The notes: a model not told the origin generated them from the sequence alone. Counted from the stretch's first letter, positions 18,490 to 28,884 are shown. The stretch is DNA of 33,055 nucleotides from Ferruginibacter sp. (GCA_025352525.1 JANXTG010000033.1:1-33055); one strand, 5' to 3'. Program-made: numbers and translations.

Positions 18490-20661
18490 TTAGTTTCTTT
18501 TAGCCATTTTATCATTCACAATCATTTTGTTTAAAATCTTTACTGATTCATCGATGTAGATATCTTCCCCTACTCTTTTCACAAATTGTTTGTTTCTGTC
18601 TATTTTTTCTTTTGTTTTATTAATCTCAATAGTATCTGCTACAATATTTTTTACATCCATAACTTTTGCTAATTTATAAGCCTCTTCCAGTTGTTTGTAA
18701 ACAGCCTTCAATTGCTTTTTTTCGTCCTCATATTGTTTAAGGTTTAAACTATAAGGCTTGTTCGTATTACTTTCTAAAATTTTAACGCTGTTCTTTATTT
18801 TTGTAAAATTAGGACTTGTAGCAGTTTGCATATTAGCTGCACTAATAACAGCACTAAGGTTTGTGTAATTTTCCCATGGCTTGTAATCTACCTTTTCAAT
18901 CTCATCCCACTTCAATGCATATTTATTGTCTTTCTCTCTAAATTTCAAATATTCAAGTCTGTCAGGTAAAACCACATCAGGCGTTACACCTTTAATTTGC
19001 GTAGCTCCTCCATTTATTCTGTAAAATTTTTGTAACGTTAATTTCAATGAACCAAGATCTTCTGCTTTATTACTATTGATCAAACTGTTCTCACTTTCGG
19101 GGTTTAAAGGAATAGTTCTTTGTACCGTGCCTTTGCCGTATGTGCTTGTGCTACCAATAATAATTCCTCTTTTATAATCCTGAATAGCCGCTGCAAATAT
19201 TTCAGATGCTGAAGCACTTGTTTCATCAACCATTACAGCAAAAGGTCCGGTATATTGTACTGATTTATCTCTGTCCCTTAAAATAGATGGTTTATCATCC
19301 CTGCTTTTTACCTGTACAATTGGACCGTCTTCAATAAACAAACCTGCCATTTGCACAACGTCATATAACGAACCACCACCGTTATTTCTAAGGTCAAGTA
19401 CAATTCCATCTACATTTTCTTTCTTTAATTTTTCAATCTCTTTAGCTACATCTGCAGCACATCTTGGTTTAGACGGATTTTGAAAATCTGCATAAAACTC
19501 AGGTAAATAAATATATCCGATTTTGTGATCGCTGTTGATGATAACAGATCTTGCAAAAGTTTCATCAATATTTATTTCATCTCTTAAGAGCGCAACTACT
19601 TTAGTACTACCATCTATTCGGCGGATGGTTAACCTTACTTCAGATCCTTTTTCAGAGCCCCTTATTATTTTTACAGCATCAGTTACAGAATATCCGGTTA
19701 CATCAATTGGTTCCTGCGCACCCTGTGCAATTTTTATTATTTCATCATTCTCTTTTAATTCACCACTTCTCCATGCAGGCATACCGCTGACCAAACTTGT
19801 GATCTTTATTTTTCCGTCTTCTTCTTTTAATTGTGCACCAATACCATAAAAACTTCCTTTCATAGATTCATTAAAACCACGTAACTCAACAGGAGCAAAA
19901 TAATCGGTGTGGGGGTCCATACTTCCAGCAATATCATTTACGAAAGTGCTGAAATTCTCATCAATTGTTTCTCTGTTTTTTTTAGTTGTAAAGTACCGCT
20001 CCAGCTGCTTTCTAACAAAATCCCGGGCTTCTCTCTCCAATGTTGAATCGACTTTTATTTTGAAATCTTTTTTATCTTTATTTTTTATTCTTTCTTCTAA
20101 AAAATCTGAGTATTTGCCAAGCGACATATACTTCATTCTCTTTCTCCACAAATCATTACGTTCTAGTTCGTTTTTTGGAAAAGAAAGTTTTTCAGGATTA
20201 GATTCTACAAATTCATTTATTGTAAAATCAAAAGGTTTTGCAAGAATTTTTTGATACAACAAGGAAACTTCGTTTTGTCTTTTTAAATAAAGTGTATTTA
20301 CTGCATAAAAAGATTCAATTTCAGCTCCATGTATTTCATCATCTATTCGATTGTTATATTTGCTTAATTCACTTATATCAGACTGGAAGAAAATGTTTTT
20401 CTCACCATCTAGATCTTCTTCAAATCTTTTAAGAACAGCTTTACTGAATTCATCATCAATTTTCTTCGGGCTAAAATGTCCTTCTTCTAACAATATACCT
20501 ACATTTTTTAAAATTTTTGCGTAACGTAATTTAGGATTTTCTTCTTTGCTACTTTCTGATTTACCCATAGATTTGAAACCAATAAATAAACCAATGCTCA
20601 TTAAAACAAGCATTACGGGAATAAATTTTTTACTCATCATAAATGATGCAATTTGTTGCAT
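18490..20661 (-). CDS. Carboxy-terminal processing (tail-specific) protease, S41 family with PDZ domain
   Basis: GIVLDLRNNGGGSLYDVVQMAGLFI, VDETSASASEIFAAAIQDYKRGIIIGSTSTYGKGTVQ; N-terminal TM and tail-specific protease N-domain. Confidence 0.93.
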   Translation of the reverse strand: MQQIASFMMSKKFIPVMLVLMSIGLFIGFKSMGKSESSKEENPKLRYAKILKNVGILLEEGHFSPKKIDDEFSKAVLKRFEEDLDGEKNIFFQSDISELSKYNNRIDDEIHGAEIESFYAVNTLYLKRQNEVSLLYQKILAKPFDFTINEFVESNPEKLSFPKNELERNDLWRKRMKYMSLGKYSDFLEERIKNKDKKDFKIKVDSTLEREARDFVRKQLERYFTTKKNRETIDENFSTFVNDIAGSMDPHTDYFAPVELRGFNESMKGSFYGIGAQLKEEDGKIKITSLVSGMPAWRSGELKENDEIIKIAQGAQEPIDVTGYSVTDAVKIIRGSEKGSEVRLTIRRIDGSTKVVALLRDEINIDETFARSVIINSDHKIGYIYLPEFYADFQNPSKPRCAADVAKEIEKLKKENVDGIVLDLRNNGGGSLYDVVQMAGLFIEDGPIVQVKSRDDKPSILRDRDKSVQYTGPFAVMVDETSASASEIFAAAIQDYKRGIIIGSTSTYGKGTVQRTIPLNPESENSLINSNKAEDLGSLKLTLQKFYRINGGATQIKGVTPDVVLPDRLEYLKFREKDNKYALKWDEIEKVDYKPWENYTNLSAVISAANMQTATSPNFTKIKNSVKILESNTNKPYSLNLKQYEDEKKQLKAVYKQLEEAYKLAKVMDVKNIVADTIEINKTKEKIDRNKQFVKRVGEDIYIDESVKILNKMIVNDKMAKRN

Positions 20662-21209
20662 GTCGTAAAATTAACGTAAAAATTAAGTTACAAGATTATT
20701 TGAATGGCTAAATGGTAATAATGTTTTGTTAAACGGAGTTTGTTTAGCTGATAAGCAATACTGTTAAGGCTTTGATGTTTTTTTTATTGCAAATATTTTT
20801 CTATAATCGAAAAAGTAAAATTGAAAAGAGAATGCCTCATTATCACAGAATAATGCTTTTATACAAGGAAATAAATTCTGAAATTTTTAAGTTCTTAAAT
20901 TTATTAAATATTAGGATAATTATAAGGAAGAATTTTAAAACTCAATTCAACAATTCATCGAAGGCAGATTTGTCCCTTTGATGAAAGAAGAATAATTCCA
21001 TCCAGCAATTGTAACAATTAAATAATTAACCTTGAATGTAATTAACGTTGGGGCTTTAAATTTTAAACAAAACGATTTGGCAATTGCTTAATCAACAAAA
21101 TTTGCTGTTTTCAACAAAAGTTTGTACCTAAATTTTCTTAAAATTCCGGCACCAATTTTTTTACAGGAATTTATTTTAAGGTGTAATGCTTATAATTTAC
21201 ACAGAAACA

Positions 21210-22253
21210 TTATCCTTTTTTATTGCTTTTTAAAAATGAAATAAGTCCAGGAAAATAATTAGGCTGATCATCCCACATACTGCAATGGCTGCCATTCGGG
21301 CAAGTTACTAATTGCCCGTTACCAAGTTTTTCGCTCATCATCTTCATAAAATCAGGGTCCATGGTATCATGCATACCTCTTATAACAAGCGTTGGTACTT
21401 TAATTTTATAGAGGTCTGCGGTACGGTCCCATGTAGTAAGGCGACCACTAATACCAAATTCTGATGGGCCCTGCATGATAGTATAAACCTGATTATTTGT
21501 GTGCCCAAACATTCTATTAAGTGGTTCAGGAAAGGGATAAATTCTGCATATATGTTTATTGTAATAATTATTCATCAACAAATTCATGTAAAGCGGATTT
21601 GCTGTTTTATTTTCTTTTTCAAAACTTAAAATACTATCTACAATTTTTGGATCCATTTGTTTTTGCAGTACATTTTTATTGTAAGCTGCATAGGCAGGGC
21701 AACTACTCATCATATTACTGATAATTAATCCTTTTAAATTTTGTTGATATTTTAAAGCATATTCCATAGCAAGAATTCCGCCCCAGCTATGACCTAGCAA
21801 ATAAAAATTTGAACTATCTAAATGAAGCGCCTGCCTCACCTGTTCTACTTCCTCCACAAAACGTTCTGTAACCCAAAGGCTGGTATCTGTTGGCTTATCA
21901 CTTAAATAGCTTCCGAGTTGATCATAATAAATAAACTCAATTCCTTCTTTTGGCAAAAAGCTTTCAAAGCTTTCAAAATATTCATGGCTACTGCCCGGTC
22001 CTCCATGCAATAACAAGACTTTTATTTTGGGATTATTACCAAATTTTTTGGTCCATACATTAAACTTCCCTTTTGGTGTATTAATTGAAACCATTTTAAT
22101 GCCGCCTGTTTTTACAGCAGCTGTGTCGGTATCTAAAAAATAATTATTTTCCGCAGTACTTAAAGATTTGTTGTTGCAGGATGTTAAAAATGCAATTGTT
22201 GCAAAGAATAGAATGTTGAAAAATCTCATGGTTAGTTTTTTATGCAGCATCAA
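21210..22253 (-). CDS. Proline iminopeptidase-family alpha/beta hydrolase, probable lipoprotein
   Basis: ATIAFLTSCNN lipobox; LLLHGGPGSSHEYFESF; YLLGHSWGGILAMEYAL; catalytic His in PNGSHCSMWDD. Confidence 0.88.
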   Translation of the reverse strand: MMLHKKLTMRFFNILFFATIAFLTSCNNKSLSTAENNYFLDTDTAAVKTGGIKMVSINTPKGKFNVWTKKFGNNPKIKVLLLHGGPGSSHEYFESFESFLPKEGIEFIYYDQLGSYLSDKPTDTSLWVTERFVEEVEQVRQALHLDSSNFYLLGHSWGGILAMEYALKYQQNLKGLIISNMMSSCPAYAAYNKNVLQKQMDPKIVDSILSFEKENKTANPLYMNLLMNNYYNKHICRIYPFPEPLNRMFGHTNNQVYTIMQGPSEFGISGRLTTWDRTADLYKIKVPTLVIRGMHDTMDPDFMKMMSEKLGNGQLVTCPNGSHCSMWDDQPNYFPGLISFLKSNKKG

Positions 22254-22441
22254 TTTACGTTTAAACTATTTATCTTTTCAAAACCTTTAAAAATTAATTT
22301 GTTGTGGGCTTAAAAAATCATTTTAAATGTTGAAACCTCTTTGTAAATTTTAGGATACATTCGTCCTTTAAATGCATTATAGTTTACTTATTGTTTTAAG
22401 AACGGTTAGAGCTGATTTAAATTTACAAAACAGACAGAAAG

Positions 22442-22867
22442 ATGATTTTAAAGATATTAACGGTTGCAGGTTTAGCCACATTTGAAATTTATGTGGCAAT
22501 ACCTACGGGTTTTGCTATGGGTTTATCTCCATGGGTTATATTTTTTTCAAGTGTCATTGGTGGGCTCACAGGTGTTTTTGTGGCTGCTTTTTTGGGAGAT
22601 AAAATAAAAAGTTTTGTTGCCCGATATAAAAAACCAAAAGTAAAAGAAATAAAAACAGATACACTTGCTCACAGAATATGGAATAAGTTTGGCGTAATAG
22701 GGCTTGGATTTTTTGGAACTTTTACAGTAGGTGCACCTATCAGCATTGCAGTCGGCGTTGGTTTAAATGCATCTTTAAACAAACTTGCTTTTTGGTGTTG
22801 TGTCGGTGTTATTGCAAGGTGCATTGTATTTACACTCACAGGTTATTATGGTATGAAGTTGTTGTAG
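22442..22867 (+). CDS. Small multi-drug export-like integral membrane protein
   Basis: 142-aa class hydrophobic protein with IYVAIPTGFAMGLSPW and FGTFTVGAPISIAVGVGLNASLNKL. Confidence 0.6.
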   Translation: MILKILTVAGLATFEIYVAIPTGFAMGLSPWVIFFSSVIGGLTGVFVAAFLGDKIKSFVARYKKPKVKEIKTDTLAHRIWNKFGVIGLGFFGTFTVGAPISIAVGVGLNASLNKLAFWCCVGVIARCIVFTLTGYYGMKLL

Positions 22868-23128
22868 GAATTCCAACTAGAGCCAAAAATAATTGGAAAT
22901 AAATAAAATGAAATTTTACATAATTTTATTTAGTTCTTCACTTAAAAATTATATGTCATAACCTTCAAAGTCACAACTTGTGATTTTGCTGTAAGAACCA
23001 CAGTTTCCTTGTAGACCCATTAAAATAGTTTTAGATTTTTTGTAAAAAATATTTTAAACGCATTGTCATTATTATAAGAATGATCTTATATGTTAGATCA
23101 AAAATGGATTTTCTCCCCTCTTTTTCCC

Positions 23129-23136
23129 TATTTTTG
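23129..23136 (+). promoter_or_regulatory. Candidate -7 promoter element TATTTTTG upstream of the membrane pyrophosphatase gene
   Basis: Exact TAnnTTTG match, 24 bp upstream of ATG 23160. Confidence 0.45.
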
Positions 23137-23159
23137 CCCACCAAAAAACACGAATTTAT

Positions 23160-25907
23160 ATGATGGAAAACTTGATTTATGTAGTGCCTGCATTAGGTAT
23201 TGTAGGATTAATAGTAATGGCAATAAAATCTGCATGGGTAACTAAACAAGATGCAGGCGATAAAAATATGCAAGAACTTGCGGGTTATATTGCAGATGGT
23301 GCCATGGCTTTTTTAAAAGCAGAGTGGAAAGTTCTCAGCATTTTTGTTGTTTTTGCTGCAGCACTGCTTGCATATTCTGGCACAATACATGAAATTAATG
23401 GCAAGCCAATTCACGGCAGTTGGATAATAGCCATTGCATTTATAATTGGTGCAGTGTTTTCTGCAACAGCAGGTTATATAGGTATGAAAGTAGCGACCAA
23501 AGCCAATGTTCGTACTACCCAAGCTGCAAGGACCAGTTTAAAACTTGCTTTAAAAGTTTCCTTCACAGGTGGTACTGTAATGGGTTTGGGTGTTGCCGGC
23601 TTGGCTGTTTTTGGATTAGGCGGTTTATTTATAGTGCTTCTTAAAATTTTTAATGTTGTAACAGTTGATAGTGATCAAATGAAAACTGCCATAGAGGTAT
23701 TGACAGGTTTTTCGTTAGGAGCTGAATCTATTGCGCTATTTGCAAGAGTTGGTGGTGGTATTTACACAAAAGCTGCGGATGTGGGTGCAGATTTAGTTGG
23801 TAAAGTAGAAGCCGGCATTCCTGAAGATGATGTGCGCAACCCTGCAACAATTGCAGATAACGTGGGAGATAATGTAGGTGACGTAGCCGGCATGGGTGCG
23901 GATCTTTTTGGATCTTATGTGGCAACTATTTTAGCAACAATGGTACTTGGTCAAGAAATAAAAGTAACCGATGCTTTTGGCGGAATGTCTCCTATCCTAC
24001 TACCAATGGTAATTTGTGGTTTAGGAATTCTTTTTTCAATAGTAGGTACCTGGTTTGTTACAATTAAAGATGAAAAATCGAATGTTCAAAATGCGTTGAA
24101 CCTTGGTAACTGGGCTTCAATGGCACTTACAGTAATAGCGTCTTACTTTATTGTAATATATATGTTACCTGATGGAGATATTACGCTACGCTCTGTAACG
24201 TTTACAAAAATGGGTGTTTTTTATGCTATTTTAGTAGGTACAGGAGTTGGTGCAATAATGAGTATTGTTACAGAATATTACACAGCTATGGGTAAAAAAC
24301 CTGTAATGTCTATCATACAACAATCTTCAACCGGGCATGCTACAAATATAATTGCGGGTTTGTCTGTAGGCATGAAATCAACCGTGATCCCAATTTTAAC
24401 TTTGGCTGCCGGAATTATGGGTTCTTATCATTTTGCCGGTTTATATGGTGTAGCAATTGCTGCAGCCGGTATGATGGCTACTACAGCAATGCAATTAGCA
24501 ATAGATGCATTCGGTCCTATTGCTGATAATGCGGGCGGTATTGCTGAAATGAGTCAATTACCTCCTGAAGTAAGAGAACGCACAGATAATTTAGATGCTG
24601 TGGGTAACACTACTGCAGCTACAGGAAAGGGATTTGCAATTGCTTCTGCTGCTTTAACTTCATTGGCTTTGTTTGCCGCTTTTGTAGGCATTGCGGGTAT
24701 TGATGCAATTGACATATATAAAGCACCGGTATTAGCTGGTTTATTTGTAGGTGGTATGATCCCTTTTGTATTTTCTGCGCTTTGCATACAGGCAGTTGGA
24801 AAAGCTGCTATGGAAATGGTACAAGAAGTTCGTCGCCAGTTTAGAGAAATTCCGGGTATTATGGAATACAAAGCTAAGCCTGAATATGATAAGTGTGTAG
24901 CAATTTCTACTAAAGCTTCTATCAAAGAAATGATGTTGCCAGGAGCTATTGCATTGATAACTCCGGTTGTTGTTGGTTTTGTATTTGGCCCTGAAGTTTT
25001 AGGTGGTTTATTGGCAGGTGTAACAGTGTCTGGTGTACTTATGGGAATTTTTCAATCGAACGCAGGTGGAGCATGGGATAATGCAAAAAAATCTTTTGAA
25101 AAAGGTGTTCTGATAAATGGTGAAATGTTCTACAAAAAATCAGAACCACACAAAGCTTCTGTTACGGGTGATACTGTTGGAGATCCATTTAAGGATACAT
25201 CTGGTCCATCAATGAATATATTAATTAAACTAATGAGCATTGTTTCTCTTGTGATAGCACCATATATTGCTTTGGATATTGCAGCAACAAGAAAAGTACA
25301 ATTAGAGAATCTTAATAAAATAATGGGTAAAACTGCTGTAGTTGCTGAAACAAGCGATTTATTAAAAGATGCGGAAGGCACTGAAACTGCAGCAACTGTG
25401 GTTGAAGCAAAAGTAAATGCAGCGGGAGATTATTTTTACAATACGGGTGCGGTAAGCGTAATTGATTTACCAAATGATGCAAAGATCTCTTTAGGAGCTG
25501 CAAGTGATTTAAACAGATTACATGAAAAAATAAAAGCAAACGATGCAGGTCTTTTAGATAAAAATAACTGGTTTGTTTTAGAAGATCTATATTTTGAAAG
25601 TGGCAGCAATAAATTAAAAGCAGGCTCAGAAAATACCCTGAAAAGTTTGTACGAAATGGCCAATGCTTATAATTTAAATGTAAAACTTGGCGGTTATACT
25701 GACAACACAGGTGACAGTACAAAAAACGTAATACTAAGCCAACAAAGAGCTGAAGCAACTAAAGCCGCATTATCTAAATTAGGATTGGCTGCTGATAGAA
25801 TTGAAACTGAAGGTTATGGCCCAATGCACCCAATTTGTACCACAGATAATTCTGCTGCGTGTTTGACGCAAAACAGAAGAATAGCCATAAGAATTACAAA
25901 GAAATAA
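23160..25907 (+). CDS. hppA: Membrane-bound ion-translocating pyrophosphatase with C-terminal OmpA-like peptidoglycan-binding domain
   Basis: M-PPase motifs [80 protein letters not shown]. After the last TM (~[18 protein letters not shown]) a linker leads to [10 protein letters not shown]...GGYTDNTGD...[16 protein letters not shown]...[11 protein letters not shown] (OmpA C-domain). Confidence 0.93.
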   Translation: MMENLIYVVPALGIVGLIVMAIKSAWVTKQDAGDKNMQELAGYIADGAMAFLKAEWKVLSIFVVFAAALLAYSGTIHEINGKPIHGSWIIAIAFIIGAVFSATAGYIGMKVATKANVRTTQAARTSLKLALKVSFTGGTVMGLGVAGLAVFGLGGLFIVLLKIFNVVTVDSDQMKTAIEVLTGFSLGAESIALFARVGGGIYTKAADVGADLVGKVEAGIPEDDVRNPATIADNVGDNVGDVAGMGADLFGSYVATILATMVLGQEIKVTDAFGGMSPILLPMVICGLGILFSIVGTWFVTIKDEKSNVQNALNLGNWASMALTVIASYFIVIYMLPDGDITLRSVTFTKMGVFYAILVGTGVGAIMSIVTEYYTAMGKKPVMSIIQQSSTGHATNIIAGLSVGMKSTVIPILTLAAGIMGSYHFAGLYGVAIAAAGMMATTAMQLAIDAFGPIADNAGGIAEMSQLPPEVRERTDNLDAVGNTTAATGKGFAIASAALTSLALFAAFVGIAGIDAIDIYKAPVLAGLFVGGMIPFVFSALCIQAVGKAAMEMVQEVRRQFREIPGIMEYKAKPEYDKCVAISTKASIKEMMLPGAIALITPVVVGFVFGPEVLGGLLAGVTVSGVLMGIFQSNAGGAWDNAKKSFEKGVLINGEMFYKKSEPHKASVTGDTVGDPFKDTSGPSMNILIKLMSIVSLVIAPYIALDIAATRKVQLENLNKIMGKTAVVAETSDLLKDAEGTETAATVVEAKVNAAGDYFYNTGAVSVIDLPNDAKISLGAASDLNRLHEKIKANDAGLLDKNNWFVLEDLYFESGSNKLKAGSENTLKSLYEMANAYNLNVKLGGYTDNTGDSTKNVILSQQRAEATKAALSKLGLAADRIETEGYGPMHPICTTDNSAACLTQNRRIAIRITKK

Positions 25908-25924
25908 AAATTTTTAAAATTTAT

Positions 25925-25960
25925 AAAAGCCTCCACAGATTATTCTTTGGAGGCTTTTTT
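25925..25960 (+). terminator. Rho-independent terminator after the pyrophosphatase gene
   Basis: AAAAGCCTCC ... GGAGGCTTTTTT hairpin with T run. Confidence 0.85.
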
Positions 25961-25997
25961 ATTTCTAAACCCATCTACATTAATTATTTTTACCTCT

Positions 25998-26930
25998 ATG
26001 CAACTCCTCTCCGTTTCTAACCTTTATTATGAAAAACTAATAGGCAATTTTTCTTTGGAAAATATAAATTTTACGCAGCAAAAGTTTGAAAAAATTGCGT
26101 TGATTGGAGAAACGGGTTCAGGAAAATCTACCTTACTAAAAACCATTACAGGTTTAATACAACCAACAAGCGGAACAATTTTATTTGACGGGGAAAAAGT
26201 TATGGGGCCTGATTGGCAGCTGGTTGCAGGGCAAAAAGGAATTGCATATTTATCTCAACATTTTGAATTACGAAATAATTACAGAATGGAAGAACTGCTG
26301 ATGTATGCGAATCAATTTACACAACAGGAAGCAGATGAGCTTTATAGGCTTTGCCGAATCGGGCATTTAATGCAAAGGAATTCTTACGAACTTTCAGGAG
26401 GGGAAAAACAAAGAATCGCCCTTGCCAGATTGCTGATAACCAAACCAAAACTTTTAATACTAGATGAGCCTTATTCAAATCTTGATCTTATTCACAGAAA
26501 TATATTAAAAGAAATAGTTGAAAATATTTGCACGAAGTATGAAATTTCCTCTTTTATCACTTCGCATGAACCCGCAGATGTATTGCCTTGGGCAGATAAA
26601 ATAATTGTTTTAAAAAATGGAAAGGTTGTGCAGGAAGGAACTGCAGTTGAAATTTATAAAAACCCTTTTAATGAATACGTAGCCGGCTTATTGGGAAATT
26701 ATAATTTATTGGATAAAAATATTTTCTTATCTGATAAAATTATTCGTCCTGAAGATATAGAGTTGGTAAAAGAATGCCAAGGAGATTTTTGCGGAATAAT
26801 CTCATCAGTAAAATTTATGGGTAACTATTTTGAAGTTGAAATTGAAATAAAACAACAAAAGCTAAAAGTTCAAACTGCAAACAGCGATATAAAAGTTGGA
26901 GATATAATGGGGGTTGTTTTTCAAAAATAA
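25998..26930 (+). CDS. ABC transporter ATP-binding protein with C-terminal TOBE-like region (PotA/FbpC-like)
   Basis: Walker A GETGSGKST, ELSGGEKQRIALARLL, LLILDEPYSNLD. ATG 25998 is preferred because the ORF-track start at 25947 lies inside the upstream terminator hairpin. Confidence 0.85.
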   Translation: MQLLSVSNLYYEKLIGNFSLENINFTQQKFEKIALIGETGSGKSTLLKTITGLIQPTSGTILFDGEKVMGPDWQLVAGQKGIAYLSQHFELRNNYRMEELLMYANQFTQQEADELYRLCRIGHLMQRNSYELSGGEKQRIALARLLITKPKLLILDEPYSNLDLIHRNILKEIVENICTKYEISSFITSHEPADVLPWADKIIVLKNGKVVQEGTAVEIYKNPFNEYVAGLLGNYNLLDKNIFLSDKIIRPEDIELVKECQGDFCGIISSVKFMGNYFEVEIEIKQQKLKVQTANSDIKVGDIMGVVFQK

Positions 26931-26943
26931 ATAATTTTTACTA

Positions 26944-26985
26944 TTACGAACAAAGTCGTAAATTGTATTACGAATTTAATCGTAA
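26944..26985. promoter_or_regulatory. Two tandem dyads TTACGA-N6-TCGTAA; likely BlaI-family operators
   Basis: TTACGA-ACAAAG-TCGTAA (26944-26961) and TTACGA-ATTTAA-TCGTAA (26968-26985), 24 bp periodicity; the second ends 2 bp before the blaI ATG. Confidence 0.75.
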
Positions 26986-26987
26986 AC

Positions 26988-27374
26988 ATGAGAAATACAA
27001 AAGTTATAAAACCCACCGAAAGTGAATTGGAGATATTGACTGTGCTTTGGGCTAATGGTGAAGCCACAGTAAGAACTGTTCACGAAGAATTGACAAAAAC
27101 AAAAGAAGCCGGTTATACTACCACACTTAAATTGATGCAGATAATGCACGAAAAAGGATTGGTAACCAGAAATACAGAAAGCAAAACGCATATTTACATA
27201 CCAGCTGTGGACAAACAAAAAACCCAGTTGCAAATAGTAAATAAAATGATAAGCAGTTTATTTGCAGGTTCCCCTGCAGATATGGTGATGCAGGCTTTAG
27301 GAGGAAACAATACTACCGCAGCCGAACTTAAAAAAATAGAAGATTTAATAAAAACATTAAAAGCAAAAAAATAA
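26988..27374 (+). CDS. BlaI/MecI/CopY-family transcriptional repressor
   Basis: PTESELEILTVLWANGEATVRTVHEEL...GYTTTLKLMQIMHEKGLVTR winged helix. Confidence 0.93.
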   Translation: MRNTKVIKPTESELEILTVLWANGEATVRTVHEELTKTKEAGYTTTLKLMQIMHEKGLVTRNTESKTHIYIPAVDKQKTQLQIVNKMISSLFAGSPADMVMQALGGNNTTAAELKKIEDLIKTLKAKK

Positions 27375-27386
27375 AAGCTTGAAAGA

Positions 27387-28769
27387 ATGACTTTCTTTTA
27401 CTCATTTATAGAAACAATGTTGCACAGCATCTGGCAGGCTGCTTCACTTTTATGCATTTATTTTATTGTAAATAAAATAGAAAAAAAATTTCATCCTTTA
27501 CAAAAAAGAAATTTTTTATACCTCCTTCTTCTTTCCCAATTTTGTATATCAGTTGTTACTTTTTTAAGTTTTTTTATAGGTTTTAACTTAACCATTGACA
27601 TTAAAATTCCTTTTCAAAACAATCCCTTCGCATTTATAAATAATTATTGCCCAATAATTTTTACACTTTACACAGGTATTGTAGTTGTAAAAATTTTACA
27701 GGTAATAATACACTGGTCAAGTTTTAGAAAAAATTACACCCAACAAATTATAAGGCCTAATGCTGCACTAAAAAATTTTATGGATTTGCATGCAAACCGT
27801 TTATGTATAAAAAATAGGGTTACACTCTGGTTTAGCAACAGCATTAAAACACCGGTAACTTTTGGCTTTTTTAAACCTGTCATTTTATTGCCAATATCTA
27901 TAATAAACAACATCAGCATAGAACAGGCAGAATTAATTATACTTCACGAGCTTGTACACATAAAGAGCAAAGATTATTTGTATAACTGGTTTTTACTGCT
28001 CATGGAAGTAATTTACTTTTTTAACCCATTCATAAAAACGCTAGCCAATAATTTAAAACTAGAAAGAGAAAAGAACTGCGATGTGCAGGTTATAGATCAT
28101 CAATATGGGATATTAGAATATGCAGATGCGTTGTATAAAATTGCCCATAACAGTTTCATTTTAAAAAGTTTTCAATTGGGTGCTTTTAAAAACAATTCGC
28201 AATTGTACAAACGCATCAGGTATTTTTCAGAGGATAGAAATTTGGTTTATTCGAAATCAAAAGATCTGTTTTTTCTTCCTGTTTTTATACTTGTTACATG
28301 TGCTATTTGTTTTTTTAGTATAACAAAAAAATCAGCTTTACAAGCACCGCTTTTCTCTTCCTCAACATCTTTCAGTTATACTTTTTCGGAAAGAAAATCA
28401 TTTGTAATTGAAAAGCCCCCTTCTTCAAAAAAAATGACTTCAACCAAAAACAAAGAAAATGTATTAGCAAAAATTAAAACCACAACTACAACAAACACGG
28501 TCGAAAAAAGTATAAATGAATCACAAAATATTGATGATAATAATATTTTTACGCCCGTAGTGTTCGATGAAACCACAGACAGTGTAAAGGAGGTTATTTA
28601 CAATATTGAAACACAGTCAGGCACAGTAACCCAGTCTTATAAACTCATCCGTAAAAACGACACATGGATATTTATACCGCAGTGGATGATTGTAGAAACA
28701 AAAGACAGCACTTCAAAAAAAATAAGTACAGATTCCTCTCTCATAAAAAAGGTTTCTACAATACAATAA
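27387..28769 (+). CDS. M56 family (BlaR1-like) membrane metallopeptidase
   Basis: Multi-TM N-terminus, PVTFGFFKPVILLP, HELVHIKSKDYLYNW zinc motif; directly downstream of blaI-like gene. Confidence 0.9.
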   Translation: MTFFYSFIETMLHSIWQAASLLCIYFIVNKIEKKFHPLQKRNFLYLLLLSQFCISVVTFLSFFIGFNLTIDIKIPFQNNPFAFINNYCPIIFTLYTGIVVVKILQVIIHWSSFRKNYTQQIIRPNAALKNFMDLHANRLCIKNRVTLWFSNSIKTPVTFGFFKPVILLPISIINNISIEQAELIILHELVHIKSKDYLYNWFLLLMEVIYFFNPFIKTLANNLKLEREKNCDVQVIDHQYGILEYADALYKIAHNSFILKSFQLGAFKNNSQLYKRIRYFSEDRNLVYSKSKDLFFLPVFILVTCAICFFSITKKSALQAPLFSSSTSFSYTFSERKSFVIEKPPSSKKMTSTKNKENVLAKIKTTTTTNTVEKSINESQNIDDNNIFTPVVFDETTDSVKEVIYNIETQSGTVTQSYKLIRKNDTWIFIPQWMIVETKDSTSKKISTDSSLIKKVSTIQ

Positions 28770-28884
28770 TTTACACCTCTGGCTTTTTTTAATTTTATCT
28801 TATTCCACTTTTTTTCGATTAATCAATAGTTCAGCGAAATAGGGAATTGTTTTAACCTCTTACCTTCTCAGTATCACATAAATG

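Noticed and set aside
20772-20981. 69-aa ORF in intergenic gap
   Set aside because: Low complexity (K/I/F/N), AT-rich, no recognisable motif; likely chance.
25130-25758. Minus-strand ORFs antisense to the hppA OmpA region
   Set aside because: Leu/His-rich compositional artefacts opposite a well-supported coding frame.
25947-25997. N-terminal extension of the ABC ATPase in the ORF track
   Set aside because: The extension starts inside the pyrophosphatase terminator hairpin; ATG 25998 begins the canonical NBD.
27387-28769. M56 protein as a true beta-lactam sensor (BlaR1)
   Set aside because: No C-terminal penicillin-binding sensor domain visible; the tail is low-complexity, so beta-lactam sensing is not supported.
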